From Protaetiibacter sp. SSC-01 (GTDB lineage Bacteria; Actinomycetota; Actinomycetes; Actinomycetales; Microbacteriaceae): a DNA stretch of 64,000 nucleotides. Numbering within the stretch: the stretch's first letter is position 1; every line of letters begins with the position of its first letter. Shown here in pieces: positions 25,499 to 33,403 of the stretch. The stretch spans positions 2,666,001 to 2,730,000 of the forward strand of contig NZ_CP059987.1 of NCBI RefSeq assembly GCF_014483895.1. The letters are read 5' to 3'. The notes under the pieces are model-generated. The model saw only the letters and a list, made by a program, of their open reading frames with translations, made no database searches and was not told the origin of the DNA. The translations under genes and the position numbers were made by a program.

Positions 25499-26317
25499 CG
25501 AGGCGGCGAGCTCCCTCGCCCGCGCGATCGCCGCATCCGCCGCCCGCTCGAAGACGTCGGCGAGCTGCGCCTCGTCGAGCACCGCGATGAGGCGCTCGGT
25601 CGTGCCCTTGGGGCTCGTGACGCGTCGGCGCAGCTCGGCGGGCTCCTCGCCCGTCGACTCGAGCAGGAGCGCCGAGCCGATGAGCGTCTGCTCGGCCAGG
25701 AGGCGCGCGTCGTCGCGGCCGAATCCGAGCCGCTCGGCGGCCTCGGTGAGCTTCTCGACGAGGAAGTAGACCGTCGCGGGGCCCGAGCCCGAGATCGCGG
25801 AGAGCGCATCGATCTGCCCCTCGGGCAGCTCGACGACGACGCCGACCGCCTCGAAGAGCTCGCGCGCGAGCGCCAGCTCCGCCGCCCCCGCGCGCGAGCC
25901 GGCCGCGACACCCGTCACGGCGCGGCGCACGAGCGCGGGCGTGTTGGGCATCGTGCGCACGACGGGGTTCGGCACGACGGCCTCCATCATCGCCGTCGTG
26001 ATGCCCGCCGCGACGCTCACGACCACGGCGTCCGCGGGCAGCGCAGCCGCGACCTCGCGCAGGGTGTCGACGATCATCGCGGGCTTCACGCCGAGCAGCA
26101 CGACGCCTGCGCCCTCGACGACCGCGGCGTTCGCATCCGCTCGCTCCTCGAGGGCGATCGCGCGCACACCCTCCGCGCGCCACGCCTCGGCGGAGGCCGT
26201 CGAGCGCGTGCTCACGGCGACGGATGCGGGGTCGACCCCGGCGGCGATCAGGCCGCGCACGATGGCGCCCGCCATCGAACCGGCGCCCAGTACGGCGAGG
26301 GGCGGGAGGGTCGTCAT
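25496..26317 (-). CDS. proC: Pyrroline-5-carboxylate reductase
   Basis: A 273-residue enzyme for the last step of proline synthesis, reduction of pyrroline-5-carboxylate by NAD(P)H. The Rossmann start is LAVLGAGSMAGAIV, and the C-terminal dimerisation domain has the signature region ISGSGPATVYFLVEKL. ATG 26317 is chosen over ATG 26326 because TAGGAT (26330-26325) ends seven bases before it, giving a leaderless start. Confidence 0.93.
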   Translation of the reverse strand: MTTLPPLAVLGAGSMAGAIVRGLIAAGVDPASVAVSTRSTASAEAWRAEGVRAIALEERADANAAVVEGAGVVLLGVKPAMIVDTLREVAAALPADAVVVSVAAGITTAMMEAVVPNPVVRTMPNTPALVRRAVTGVAAGSRAGAAELALARELFEAVGVVVELPEGQIDALSAISGSGPATVYFLVEKLTEAAERLGFGRDDARLLAEQTLIGSALLLESTGEEPAELRRRVTSPKGTTERLIAVLDEAQLADVFERAADAAIARARELAAS

Positions 26318-26324
26318 GGGCCTC

Positions 26325-26334
26325 ATCCTAGAAT
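26325..26334. promoter_or_regulatory. Overlapping divergent -10 elements
   Basis: Plus-strand TAGAAT (26329-26334) lies six bases before ATG 26341, and minus-strand TAGGAT (26330-26325) lies seven bases before ATG 26317. They share two bases. Confidence 0.6.
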
Positions 26335-26340
26335 CGCCTC

Positions 26341-27303
26341 ATGAGCGCGTCCGGCGGTACGAAGGCGATCATCGCGGCATTCCTGGCGAACCTCGGGATC
26401 GCGATCACGAAGTTCGTCGCATGGTTCTTCTCGGGATCGAGCTCGATGCTCGCGGAGGGCGTGCACTCGGTGGCCGACTCCGGCAACCAGCTGCTCCTGC
26501 TGCTCGGCGGGCGCAAGGCGAAGAAGGCAGCGGATGCCGAGCATCCGTTCGGCTACGGCCGCGAGCGCTACGTGTACGCCTTCGTCGTCGCGATCATCCT
26601 CTTCTCGGTCGGCGGCGTGTTCTCGATCTACGAGGGCATCGAGAAGCTCACCCATCCGCACCCGCTCGAGAACGCGTGGCTGCCGATCCTCGTGCTCGTC
26701 ATCGCGATCGGCCTCGAGAGCTTCTCGCTGCGCACCGCCGTGAAGGAGTCGAACCACGTCCGCGGCAAGCAGAGCTGGGTGCAGTTCGTGCGCCGCGCGA
26801 AGCAGCCCGAGCTGCCGGTCGTGCTGCTCGAGGACGTCGCGGCCCTCCTCGGCCTCGTGCTCGCCCTCCTGGGCGTCGGGCTCACGATCCTCACGGGCGA
26901 CAACCTGTGGGACGGCATCGGCACGATCGCGATCGGCGTGCTGCTCGTGACCGTCGCCATCATCCTCGGCATCGAGACGAAGAGCCTGCTCGTCGGCGAG
27001 GGGGCGGAGCCGGATGTCGTTGCCAAGATCCTCGCGGCGTTCAACGGCCACCCGCAGGTCGAGGCCGTCATCCACATGAAGACCCTCTACCTCGGACCCG
27101 ACGAGCTGCTCGTCGCCGCGAAGATCGCCGTGCCGAAGGCGACGCGCGCCGTCGACGTCGCGACGGCGATCGACGCGATCGAGAAGGACGTGCGCGCCGC
27201 CGTGCCGGTCGCGCGCGTCATCTACCTCGAGCCCGACATCTACGTCTCGCGCGAGGGCGACCACCCCTCGACCGACGCGATCGTCATCAAGAGCACGGAC
27301 TGA
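26341..27303 (+). CDS. Cation diffusion facilitator family transporter
   Basis: A 320-residue CDF-family metal exporter with six membrane helices. The first metal motif is in GVHSVADSGNQ. In the second site, VLLEDVAALLG has Glu-Asp where many family members have a His, as in the ZnT9-like branch. A C-terminal cytoplasmic alpha/beta domain follows. The start is ATG 26341 without a Shine-Dalgarno sequence. The metal is not predictable. Confidence 0.88.
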   Translation: MSASGGTKAIIAAFLANLGIAITKFVAWFFSGSSSMLAEGVHSVADSGNQLLLLLGGRKAKKAADAEHPFGYGRERYVYAFVVAIILFSVGGVFSIYEGIEKLTHPHPLENAWLPILVLVIAIGLESFSLRTAVKESNHVRGKQSWVQFVRRAKQPELPVVLLEDVAALLGLVLALLGVGLTILTGDNLWDGIGTIAIGVLLVTVAIILGIETKSLLVGEGAEPDVVAKILAAFNGHPQVEAVIHMKTLYLGPDELLVAAKIAVPKATRAVDVATAIDAIEKDVRAAVPVARVIYLEPDIYVSREGDHPSTDAIVIKSTD

Positions 27304-27366
27304 CCGCCGGCTGATCCACCCGCAGCACCCGCGCCACCCGCACCACCCGAGAACGGAACCCCGCCC

Positions 27367-27723
27367 ATGCACATCGTCCAGAACATCCTGCTCGCGACCC
27401 ACGTGTTCGGGCTCGCGATCATCGTCGGACCCTTCATCCTGCAGATGCGCAAGAAGGAGGGCTTCGCGACAGGCCTCGTGCTCGCGGGCGCGATCATCCA
27501 GCTCGTGACGGGCGTCGCGATGGTCGGCATCGGCGAGGCCGTGCTCGACCGCGACTACAACTCGATCAAGATCGCCGTGAAGCTCGGCCTCGCGGTCATC
27601 GTGCTGATCGGCGCGATCGGCGGCTACCTCGCGCAGAAGAAGGGCCGCCGCGTGAACCCGTGGTTCCACACCGCGGGCGGCACGGCCGCCATCAACGTGC
27701 TCGTCGCCGTGCTCTGGCGCTGA
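27367..27723 (+). CDS. Small integral membrane protein
   Basis: A 118-residue protein with four predicted membrane helices, beginning MHIVQNILLATHVFGLAIIV and ending AINVLVAVLWR. Short basic loops (MRKKEG, AQKKGRR) separate the helices. Function is unknown. It lies 63 bases after the CDF transporter gene on the same strand and is followed by a strong hairpin. Confidence 0.7.
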   Translation: MHIVQNILLATHVFGLAIIVGPFILQMRKKEGFATGLVLAGAIIQLVTGVAMVGIGEAVLDRDYNSIKIAVKLGLAVIVLIGAIGGYLAQKKGRRVNPWFHTAGGTAAINVLVAVLWR

Positions 27724-27737
27724 GCCCCTTCGCTCTT

Positions 27738-27773
27738 CGAGGCGTCGCCTTCCTTCGGGAGGGCGACGCCTCG
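27738..27773. terminator. Hairpin between convergent genes
   Basis: CGAGGCGTCGCC pairs with GGCGACGCCTCG over 12 bases with a 12-base loop, just after the small membrane protein gene and before the end of the convergent DUF4406 gene. Confidence 0.75.
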
Positions 27774-27780
27774 GTCGTTC

Positions 27781-28140
27781 TCAGCTCGCGCGCGGCACCT
27801 GGGCGAGATCGGTGTAGACCGGCAGACCGCGCTCCCGCGCGATGCGCACGTCCTGGTCCGCGCCGGCCGAGACCCCCGGGAGGCGCAGCACGGCGTCGCA
27901 GTGCTGCAGCAGGCGCGAGGCGGTCTCGTACATGACGTCGGGCTCACCGCCCGGCTGGTCGCCGAGCTCGCGGATGGTGGGGAGCGCCACCCACTCCCCG
28001 ATCATGGGCACGTGACCGAGCCGGTAGAGGGGCGCGGATGCGGCCTCGAGCCGCCGCAGATTCGCTGCGATGCGGGCGGGGTCTCCGTCGGTGCCCGAGC
28101 GGTATGGGCCGGCGATGAGGATGAGCATTGATGCGGTCAC
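27781..28140 (-). CDS. DUF4406 / nucleoside-deoxyribosyltransferase-like protein
   Basis: A 119-residue protein beginning LILIAGPYRSG, with HCDAVLRLPGVSAGADQDV in the second half. This is the small Rossmann-like fold related to nucleoside 2-deoxyribosyltransferases. GTG 28140 lies six bases after TACACT (28152-28147), so it is probably leaderless; ATG 28128 is an alternative. It is divergent from a DeoR regulator. Confidence 0.75.
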   Translation of the reverse strand: MTASMLILIAGPYRSGTDGDPARIAANLRRLEAASAPLYRLGHVPMIGEWVALPTIRELGDQPGGEPDVMYETASRLLQHCDAVLRLPGVSAGADQDVRIARERGLPVYTDLAQVPRAS

Positions 28141-28195
28141 GGCGCGAGTGTAGCGTTAACCGTGCAACAACATGCAAGACCCGGAAGGAACACGG

Positions 28196-28933
<738 letters not shown>

Positions 28934-28946
28934 CCTCGGCGTCGAA

Positions 28947-28974
28947 GCGCGCCTCTCAGAGCTCGGAGGCGCGC
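28947..28974. terminator. Hairpin between convergent deoR-type and tadA genes
   Basis: GCGCGCCTC pairs with GAGGCGCGC across a ten-base loop that includes the tadA stop. It probably ends both transcripts. Confidence 0.5.
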
Positions 28975-29426
28975 GCCTCCTGGAAGAACCGCGTGAGCAC
29001 GGCCGCGCACTCGGCCTCGAGCACGCCGGGGATGACCTCCGCGCGATACGGCAGCCGGCGGTCGCGCAGCAGATCGTGCACGCTGCCCGAGGCGCCCGCC
29101 TTCTCGTCCCACGCGCCGAACACGACGCGGGGGATGCGCGCCGCGAGGATCGCACCGGCGCACATCACGCACGGTTCGAGCGTCACGACGAGCGTCGTGT
29201 CGTCGAGGTGCCAGTCGCTCCGCACCTCCGCAGCGCGGCGGATCGCGACGACCTCCGCGTGCGCCGTCGGGTCGCCGTGGCGCTCCCGCTCGTTGCGGCC
29301 GTGGGCGAGCACCGTGCCATCCGCGGCGAGCACGACTGCACCGACGGGCACGTCACCGGATGCGAGGGCGAGCTCCGCCTCGGCCAGCGCGAGGCGCATG
29401 GCCTCCTCGTGGGCGCTCGAGGGCAT
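28956..29426 (-). CDS. tadA: tRNA adenosine(34) deaminase
   Basis: A 156-residue zinc deaminase that makes inosine at the wobble position of tRNA-Arg(ACG). The zinc and catalytic motifs are HAEV and PCVMCAGAI. The C-terminal FFQEAR matches the TadA ending. ATG 29426 lies seven bases after TAGGCT (29439-29434), so the mRNA is leaderless. Only 12 bases separate its start codon from that of upp. Confidence 0.92.
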   Translation of the reverse strand: MPSSAHEEAMRLALAEAELALASGDVPVGAVVLAADGTVLAHGRNERERHGDPTAHAEVVAIRRAAEVRSDWHLDDTTLVVTLEPCVMCAGAILAARIPRVVFGAWDEKAGASGSVHDLLRDRRLPYRAEVIPGVLEAECAAVLTRFFQEARASEL

Positions 29427-29439
29427 AGATTGAAGCCTA
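29426..29439. promoter_or_regulatory. Crossed divergent promoters of tadA and upp
   Basis: TAGATT on the plus strand (29426-29431) and TAGGCT on the minus strand (29439-29434) each lie seven bases before a start codon. Each hexamer begins on a base of the other gene's start codon. Confidence 0.65.
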
Positions 29440-30071
29440 TGCGAGTGCACGTCGCCGACCACCCCCTCATCACCCACAAGCTCACGGTCCTGCGTGACGA
29501 GCGCACCCCGTCGCCGGTGTTCCGCTCGCTCGCCGAGGAGCTCGTGACGCTGCTCGCGTACGAGGCGACCCGCAACGTGCGCACGACCGAGGTCACGGTC
29601 AAGACGCCCGTCGCCGAGACCACGGGCCTCGCCATCGCGACCCCGCGTCCGCTCGTCGTGCCGATCCTCCGCGCGGGGCTCGGGATGCTCGAGGGCATGG
29701 TCAAGCTCGTCCCGACCGCCGAGGTCGGCTTCCTCGGCATGGTGCGCGACGAGGAGACTCTCCAGCCCACGACCTACGCCGAGCGCCTGCCCGACGACCT
29801 GTCGAACCGCCAGTGCTTCGTGCTCGACCCCATGCTCGCGACCGGAGGCTCGCTCGGCGCGGCCATCGAGTTCCTCTTCGAGCGCGGCGCCGTCGACGTG
29901 ACCGCCGTGTGCCTCATCGCCGCCCCCGAGGGCCTCGAGCACGTGCGCCAGGCCACCGAGGGCCGCGAGGTGACGATCGTCATCGGCGCGCTCGACGAGA
30001 AGCTCAACGAGAAGGGCTACATCGTTCCGGGCCTCGGCGACGCGGGCGACCGCCTCTACGGACTCGTGTGA
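29439..30071 (+). CDS. upp: Uracil phosphoribosyltransferase
   Basis: A 210-residue enzyme of pyrimidine salvage that joins uracil and PRPP to give UMP. The PRPP loop is visible as [12 protein letters not shown], the uracil-binding C-terminal segment is [13 protein letters not shown], and the N-terminus has [13 protein letters not shown]. The leaderless start ATG 29439 is chosen because TAGATT precedes it by seven bases; a longer upstream frame crosses tadA. Confidence 0.96.
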   Translation: MRVHVADHPLITHKLTVLRDERTPSPVFRSLAEELVTLLAYEATRNVRTTEVTVKTPVAETTGLAIATPRPLVVPILRAGLGMLEGMVKLVPTAEVGFLGMVRDEETLQPTTYAERLPDDLSNRQCFVLDPMLATGGSLGAAIEFLFERGAVDVTAVCLIAAPEGLEHVRQATEGREVTIVIGALDEKLNEKGYIVPGLGDAGDRLYGLV

Positions 30072-30123
30072 GTCGAACGCGTAGCAGCCGTTTCATTCTG
30101 TTACGACGGATTTCTCTGTTCGT

Positions 30124-30153
30124 TTGACACATGGCGTAACGGTCGCCCAGACT
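30124..30153 (+). promoter_or_regulatory. Promoter of the leader peptide / winged-helix gene
   Basis: TTGACA (30124-30129), an 18-base spacer and CAGACT (30148-30153) form a good promoter. The -10 ends seven bases before ATG 30161, so translation of the leader can start at the mRNA 5' end. Confidence 0.7.
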
Positions 30154-30160
30154 CTTGGGC

Positions 30161-30262
30161 ATGACCGTTCACGCGCACCCCACGACCTCCTTCGAGGCCC
30201 TCGGGACTGCCGGCATGATGATGCCGGTGCGCGCTGGTCTGTGTTGTCGAATGTGCGCTTGA
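30161..30262 (+). CDS. Cysteine-containing leader peptide
   Basis: A 33-codon frame ends with MMMPVRAGLCCRMCA and TGA at 30260. Three of the last six residues are Cys. It starts exactly at the predicted leaderless position after a strong promoter and lies upstream of a regulator gene. Cysteine-rich leaderless leaders that attenuate downstream genes according to cysteine supply have been described in mycobacteria. By analogy this may be a cysteine-responsive attenuator; that is inference. A hairpin (CATCCGG/CCGGATG, 30307-30330) follows. Confidence 0.6.
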   Translation: MTVHAHPTTSFEALGTAGMMMPVRAGLCCRMCA

Positions 30263-30410
30263 GCCGCCCCTTCGCCCGAGTTACCCGCTGATGGTGAACT
30301 CCCCGACATCCGGCTCCGACAGCCCGGATGGCGCTCCCCGCTTCGACAACACCCGGCCCGCCGCGTCCTTCGATGACGCGACCGCCGACACCTCGCAAGG
30401 ATTCGACGAC

Positions 30411-31130
30411 ATGTCTCTCGCCACCCTCGACACCCTCCGTCCCCCGACCCGTCCCTACCCCGTCCCGCGCACCGCGGAGCAGCAGGCCCCCGAGGCCGAG
30501 CGTCCCCGCATCCGCGCCGTGCCCGACGGCACCGAGGCCCGCGGCTTCGCCCTCTACGTGGGCGTCGACGAGCTGAAGGCCGCCACCTCGGGCGTCTCAC
30601 TCCCCCAGCTCGTCGAGGCGCTCAAGCGCACCGTCGCCGAGCTCGTGCCCGACGCCGAGACCTACGCCGCCGTCGCCCTCGCCCCGCGCGGCGCCGGCGG
30701 CCGCGACGTCGAGGTCGTGCGCCTCGCCCTGCAGGACCCGGCCGCACTCGCGAAGCACCGCCAGAGCGCCGCGCCCGCCGAGGCCCCCGAGCCCAAGGGC
30801 GGCGTCGTGATCGACATCTCCCGCAAGCGCGTGCAGCTCGACGGCGAGGTCGCGCCGCTCACCTACAAGGAGTTCGAGCTGCTGCAGTTCCTCGTGCTCC
30901 GCGAAGGCCGCACGATCGAGCGCGCCGAGATCATCTCGACGCTGTGGGCCGACGGCTCGGAGGACATCCCGAACGAGCGCACGATCGACGTGCACGTGCG
31001 TCGCCTGCGCTCGAAGCTCGGCGCCTACGAGGACATCGTGCGCACCGTGCGCGGCTCGGGCTACCGCTTCGACCGCCACGCCGACGTCACGATCCGCTGG
31101 GCCTCCACGCCGTCGCCCGACGTCTTCTGA
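30411..31130 (+). CDS. Winged-helix (OmpR/PhoB C-terminal type) DNA-binding protein
   Basis: A protein of 239 residues from ATG 30411 (preceded by AAGGA), or 279 from ATG 30291. The last 100 residues form an OmpR-type winged helix: YKEFELLQFLVLREGRTIER, then NERTIDVHVRRLRSKL and VRGSGYRF. No receiver domain with phosphorylatable Asp is present; the N-terminal half is a small alpha/beta region plus Ala/Pro-rich linker. It is therefore probably not part of a two-component system. The Cys-rich leader upstream suggests control by amino-acid supply. Confidence 0.8.
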   Translation: MSLATLDTLRPPTRPYPVPRTAEQQAPEAERPRIRAVPDGTEARGFALYVGVDELKAATSGVSLPQLVEALKRTVAELVPDAETYAAVALAPRGAGGRDVEVVRLALQDPAALAKHRQSAAPAEAPEPKGGVVIDISRKRVQLDGEVAPLTYKEFELLQFLVLREGRTIERAEIISTLWADGSEDIPNERTIDVHVRRLRSKLGAYEDIVRTVRGSGYRFDRHADVTIRWASTPSPDVF

Positions 31131-31190
31131 CCCGCGACACGGCGGGGCGCTCGGCGTAGGCTGAGGGCCCCGGTCGCGAGGAGGCACGGG

Positions 31191-31859
31191 ATGCAGGAGC
31201 TCATCGGCGACCTCGTCGCCTACGCGTTCGTCGTGGCGGCGAGCCCGCTGCCGATCATCGCGGTGCTCCTGCTGCTCGCAGCGCCGGGCGGCATCCGGAT
31301 CGGCGGGCTCTTCGTGCTCGCCCGCGTGGTGGTGCTCGCGACGCTCGTGACCGTCGCCGCACTGCTCGCCGACCTCGCCGACGACGCGGCGGGCTCGCAG
31401 ACCCCGGCGGCCGTGCTGCGCATCCTGCTGGGGCTCGTGCTCGTCGGCGTCGCCGTGCGCAAGTGGCTGCGGCGCCCGCGGGGCGCGGATGCCGTGGCGC
31501 TGCCCGGCTGGATGCGCGCGATCGACGGGGTCGGCCCCGGCGGGGCGTTGCGCCTCGGCGCGCTCGTGACGGCCGTCAACCTCAAGGAGCTCGCGATGGC
31601 GGTCGGTGCCGGGTTGACGCTCGGCGGCGCCGACGCCTCCGTCGCCGAGGCGAGCGTCGCGGGCGTGGTCTTCGTCGTGCTCTCGACCCTCGGCGTGACC
31701 CTCCCGCTGCTCGCGCTGCTCGTCGGGGGCGAACGCGCGTCCGCGAGGCTCGCCGACGCGCGCGACTGGTTCGTGCGCCACAACGCCACCCTCATCGCCG
31801 TCGTGATGCTCGCGATCGGCGGGGTGCTCATCGGAGGCGGAATCGGCGCCCTCGGCTGA
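31191..31859 (+). CDS. GAP-family (Sap/SfLAP-like) membrane protein
   Basis: A 222-residue protein with six membrane helices in two LysE-like halves separated by a basic loop (RKWLRRPRG). The first helices read VVAASPLPIIAVLLLLAAPG, the pattern of actinobacterial GAP proteins linked to glycolipid export. Substrate and role are unknown here. It starts 60 bases after the winged-helix gene on the same strand. Confidence 0.7.
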   Translation: MQELIGDLVAYAFVVAASPLPIIAVLLLLAAPGGIRIGGLFVLARVVVLATLVTVAALLADLADDAAGSQTPAAVLRILLGLVLVGVAVRKWLRRPRGADAVALPGWMRAIDGVGPGGALRLGALVTAVNLKELAMAVGAGLTLGGADASVAEASVAGVVFVVLSTLGVTLPLLALLVGGERASARLADARDWFVRHNATLIAVVMLAIGGVLIGGGIGALG

Positions 31860-31894
31860 CGCGGATGACGGCGCCGCGGCGATCGTCGGCGCGA

Positions 31895-32767
31895 TCAGCT
31901 GAGGTGCGCGCGCCTCCGCCGCCACTGCAGCTGGCCGAGCAGGATGCCGCCGAGCACGAGCACGATGCCGATGATCTGCGCTGCGGCGAGGGACTCGCCG
32001 CCCGCGAGCACGCCGAGGAGCACGCCCGTGACGGGGTTGAGCAGGCCGATGACGCCGACCGCGCCCGCCGTGAGCCGCTGCAAGCCGTAGAACCACGCGA
32101 CGTTCGCCGCGGCCGTGCCGATGAGCGTCACGAACGCGAGGCCCGCCCAGCCGGTCGCGTCGAGGGCGGGCGGGGCACCCTCCCCGATGAGCGCGACGAC
32201 GAGCAGCACTCCGCCGCCGAACAGCAGCTGCCACGCGCTCGCCATGACGGGCGTGGCGGTGCCGCCCCAGCGGCGCGTGAGCACGTAGCCGAGCGACGAG
32301 CTCGCGAGGCCCGTGGCGGAGGCGGCGACGCCCCATCCGTCGATCGCGCCCGTGCCGCCCGCGACGAGCAGGAGCACCCCGAGGATGCCGATGACGGCCC
32401 CGGCGATCACGCGCGCGGCGGGGCGCTGGCCGAGGATCGCCCACGCGAACGCCGCGAGCACGAGCGGCGAGGCCGCCATGATCGACGACGCGACGCTCGT
32501 CGGCAGCAGCTGCGCGGCGATGTAGATGAGCAGGAAGAAGCCGCCGACGTTGAGCACGCCGAGGAGCGCCGTACGGCCCCACTCGCGGGCGCCGTGCGGA
32601 TGCGAGCGCGCGATCGCGAGCAGCACGAGGCCTGCGGGGAAGGCGCGCAGGGCCGAGCCCCACAGCGGGCTGTCGGCGGGGAGGGTGTGCTGCGTCACGA
32701 AGTAGGTCGCTCCCCACGCGACGGGGGCGATCGCGGTGACGAGCGCGGCGCGCCAGTTGACTTCCAC
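31895..32767 (-). CDS. EamA/DMT family transporter
   Basis: A 290-residue transporter with ten predicted helices in two EamA repeats (AWGATYFVTQHTLPADSP in the first, ASSSLGYVLTRR in the second). Such proteins export amino acids or other metabolites. GTG 32767 lies seven bases after TATTTT (32780-32775), so it is probably leaderless. It diverges from a MarR regulator, which is its likely repressor. Confidence 0.9.
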   Translation of the reverse strand: MEVNWRAALVTAIAPVAWGATYFVTQHTLPADSPLWGSALRAFPAGLVLLAIARSHPHGAREWGRTALLGVLNVGGFFLLIYIAAQLLPTSVASSIMAASPLVLAAFAWAILGQRPAARVIAGAVIGILGVLLLVAGGTGAIDGWGVAASATGLASSSLGYVLTRRWGGTATPVMASAWQLLFGGGVLLVVALIGEGAPPALDATGWAGLAFVTLIGTAAANVAWFYGLQRLTAGAVGVIGLLNPVTGVLLGVLAGGESLAAAQIIGIVLVLGGILLGQLQWRRRRAHLS

Positions 32768-32800
32768 GGAAGATAAAATACTTGCAGTGGAAGATATTAT
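32761..32800. promoter_or_regulatory. Divergent promoters with MarR-type inverted repeat
   Basis: CTTCCA (32761-32766) and TGGAAG (32787-32792) form an inverted repeat around the AT-rich promoter region. TATTTT serves the minus-strand transporter and TATTAT (32795-32800) lies six bases before the MarR start. The sequence ATCTTCC also repeats directly on the minus strand. Confidence 0.6.
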
Positions 32801-32806
32801 TCCCGC

Positions 32807-33307
32807 ATGGCCCGGGACCACGTCGATCGCATCCAGGATCAGTGGCGAGCCGAGCGTCCGGACCTCGACCCCTCGCCCCAGGGCATCATCGGCCGAATCC
32901 ACCGCCTCGGCGGCCACCTGCACGAGGAGCTCGTGGCCATCTACCGCGAGCACGGCCTCGGCGAAGGCGACTTCGACGTGCTCGCCTCGCTGCGTCGCGC
33001 GGGCGAGCCGTTCGAGCTGCCCGCGGGGCAGCTCGCCGAGCACACCATGATCACGACGGGCGGCATGACGAAGCGCCTCGACCGCCTCGAGCAGGCCGGC
33101 CTGCTCGAGCGCCGCATCGACGCGGATGACGCGCGCGTGCGCCGCGTGCGTCTCACCGAACGCGGGCGCGAGGTCATCGACGCCGCCTTCGGCGACCACA
33201 TGCGCAACGAGGCGCGCCTGCTCGCCGAGCTGCCGACATCCGACCGACTCGCGCTCGAGCGCATCTTGCGGGACTGGCTCGTCCGCATCGAGGGCGCCGT
33301 CGACTGA
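32807..33307 (+). CDS. MarR family transcriptional regulator
   Basis: A 166-residue winged-helix protein: FDVLASLRRAGEPFELPAGQ, MITTGGMTKRLDRLEQAGLLER as recognition helix and wing, and the DDARVRRVRLTERG hairpin. ATG 32807 lies six bases after TATTAT. The divergent EamA transporter is the obvious target. Confidence 0.92.
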   Translation: MARDHVDRIQDQWRAERPDLDPSPQGIIGRIHRLGGHLHEELVAIYREHGLGEGDFDVLASLRRAGEPFELPAGQLAEHTMITTGGMTKRLDRLEQAGLLERRIDADDARVRRVRLTERGREVIDAAFGDHMRNEARLLAELPTSDRLALERILRDWLVRIEGAVD

Positions 33308-33403
33308 CGTGTATCAGGGCGCCCCGCCGCCCCTCCTCCCCTGTGCGGACGAACGCCCGCCGGCGGCACCTCCGGCCGCCGCATCCGGAGAGGAAGTCCC
33401 CCC

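Noticed and set aside
30411-31130. Two-component response regulator
   Set aside because: The N-terminal half lacks a receiver domain with phosphorylatable Asp, and no histidine kinase gene is adjacent.
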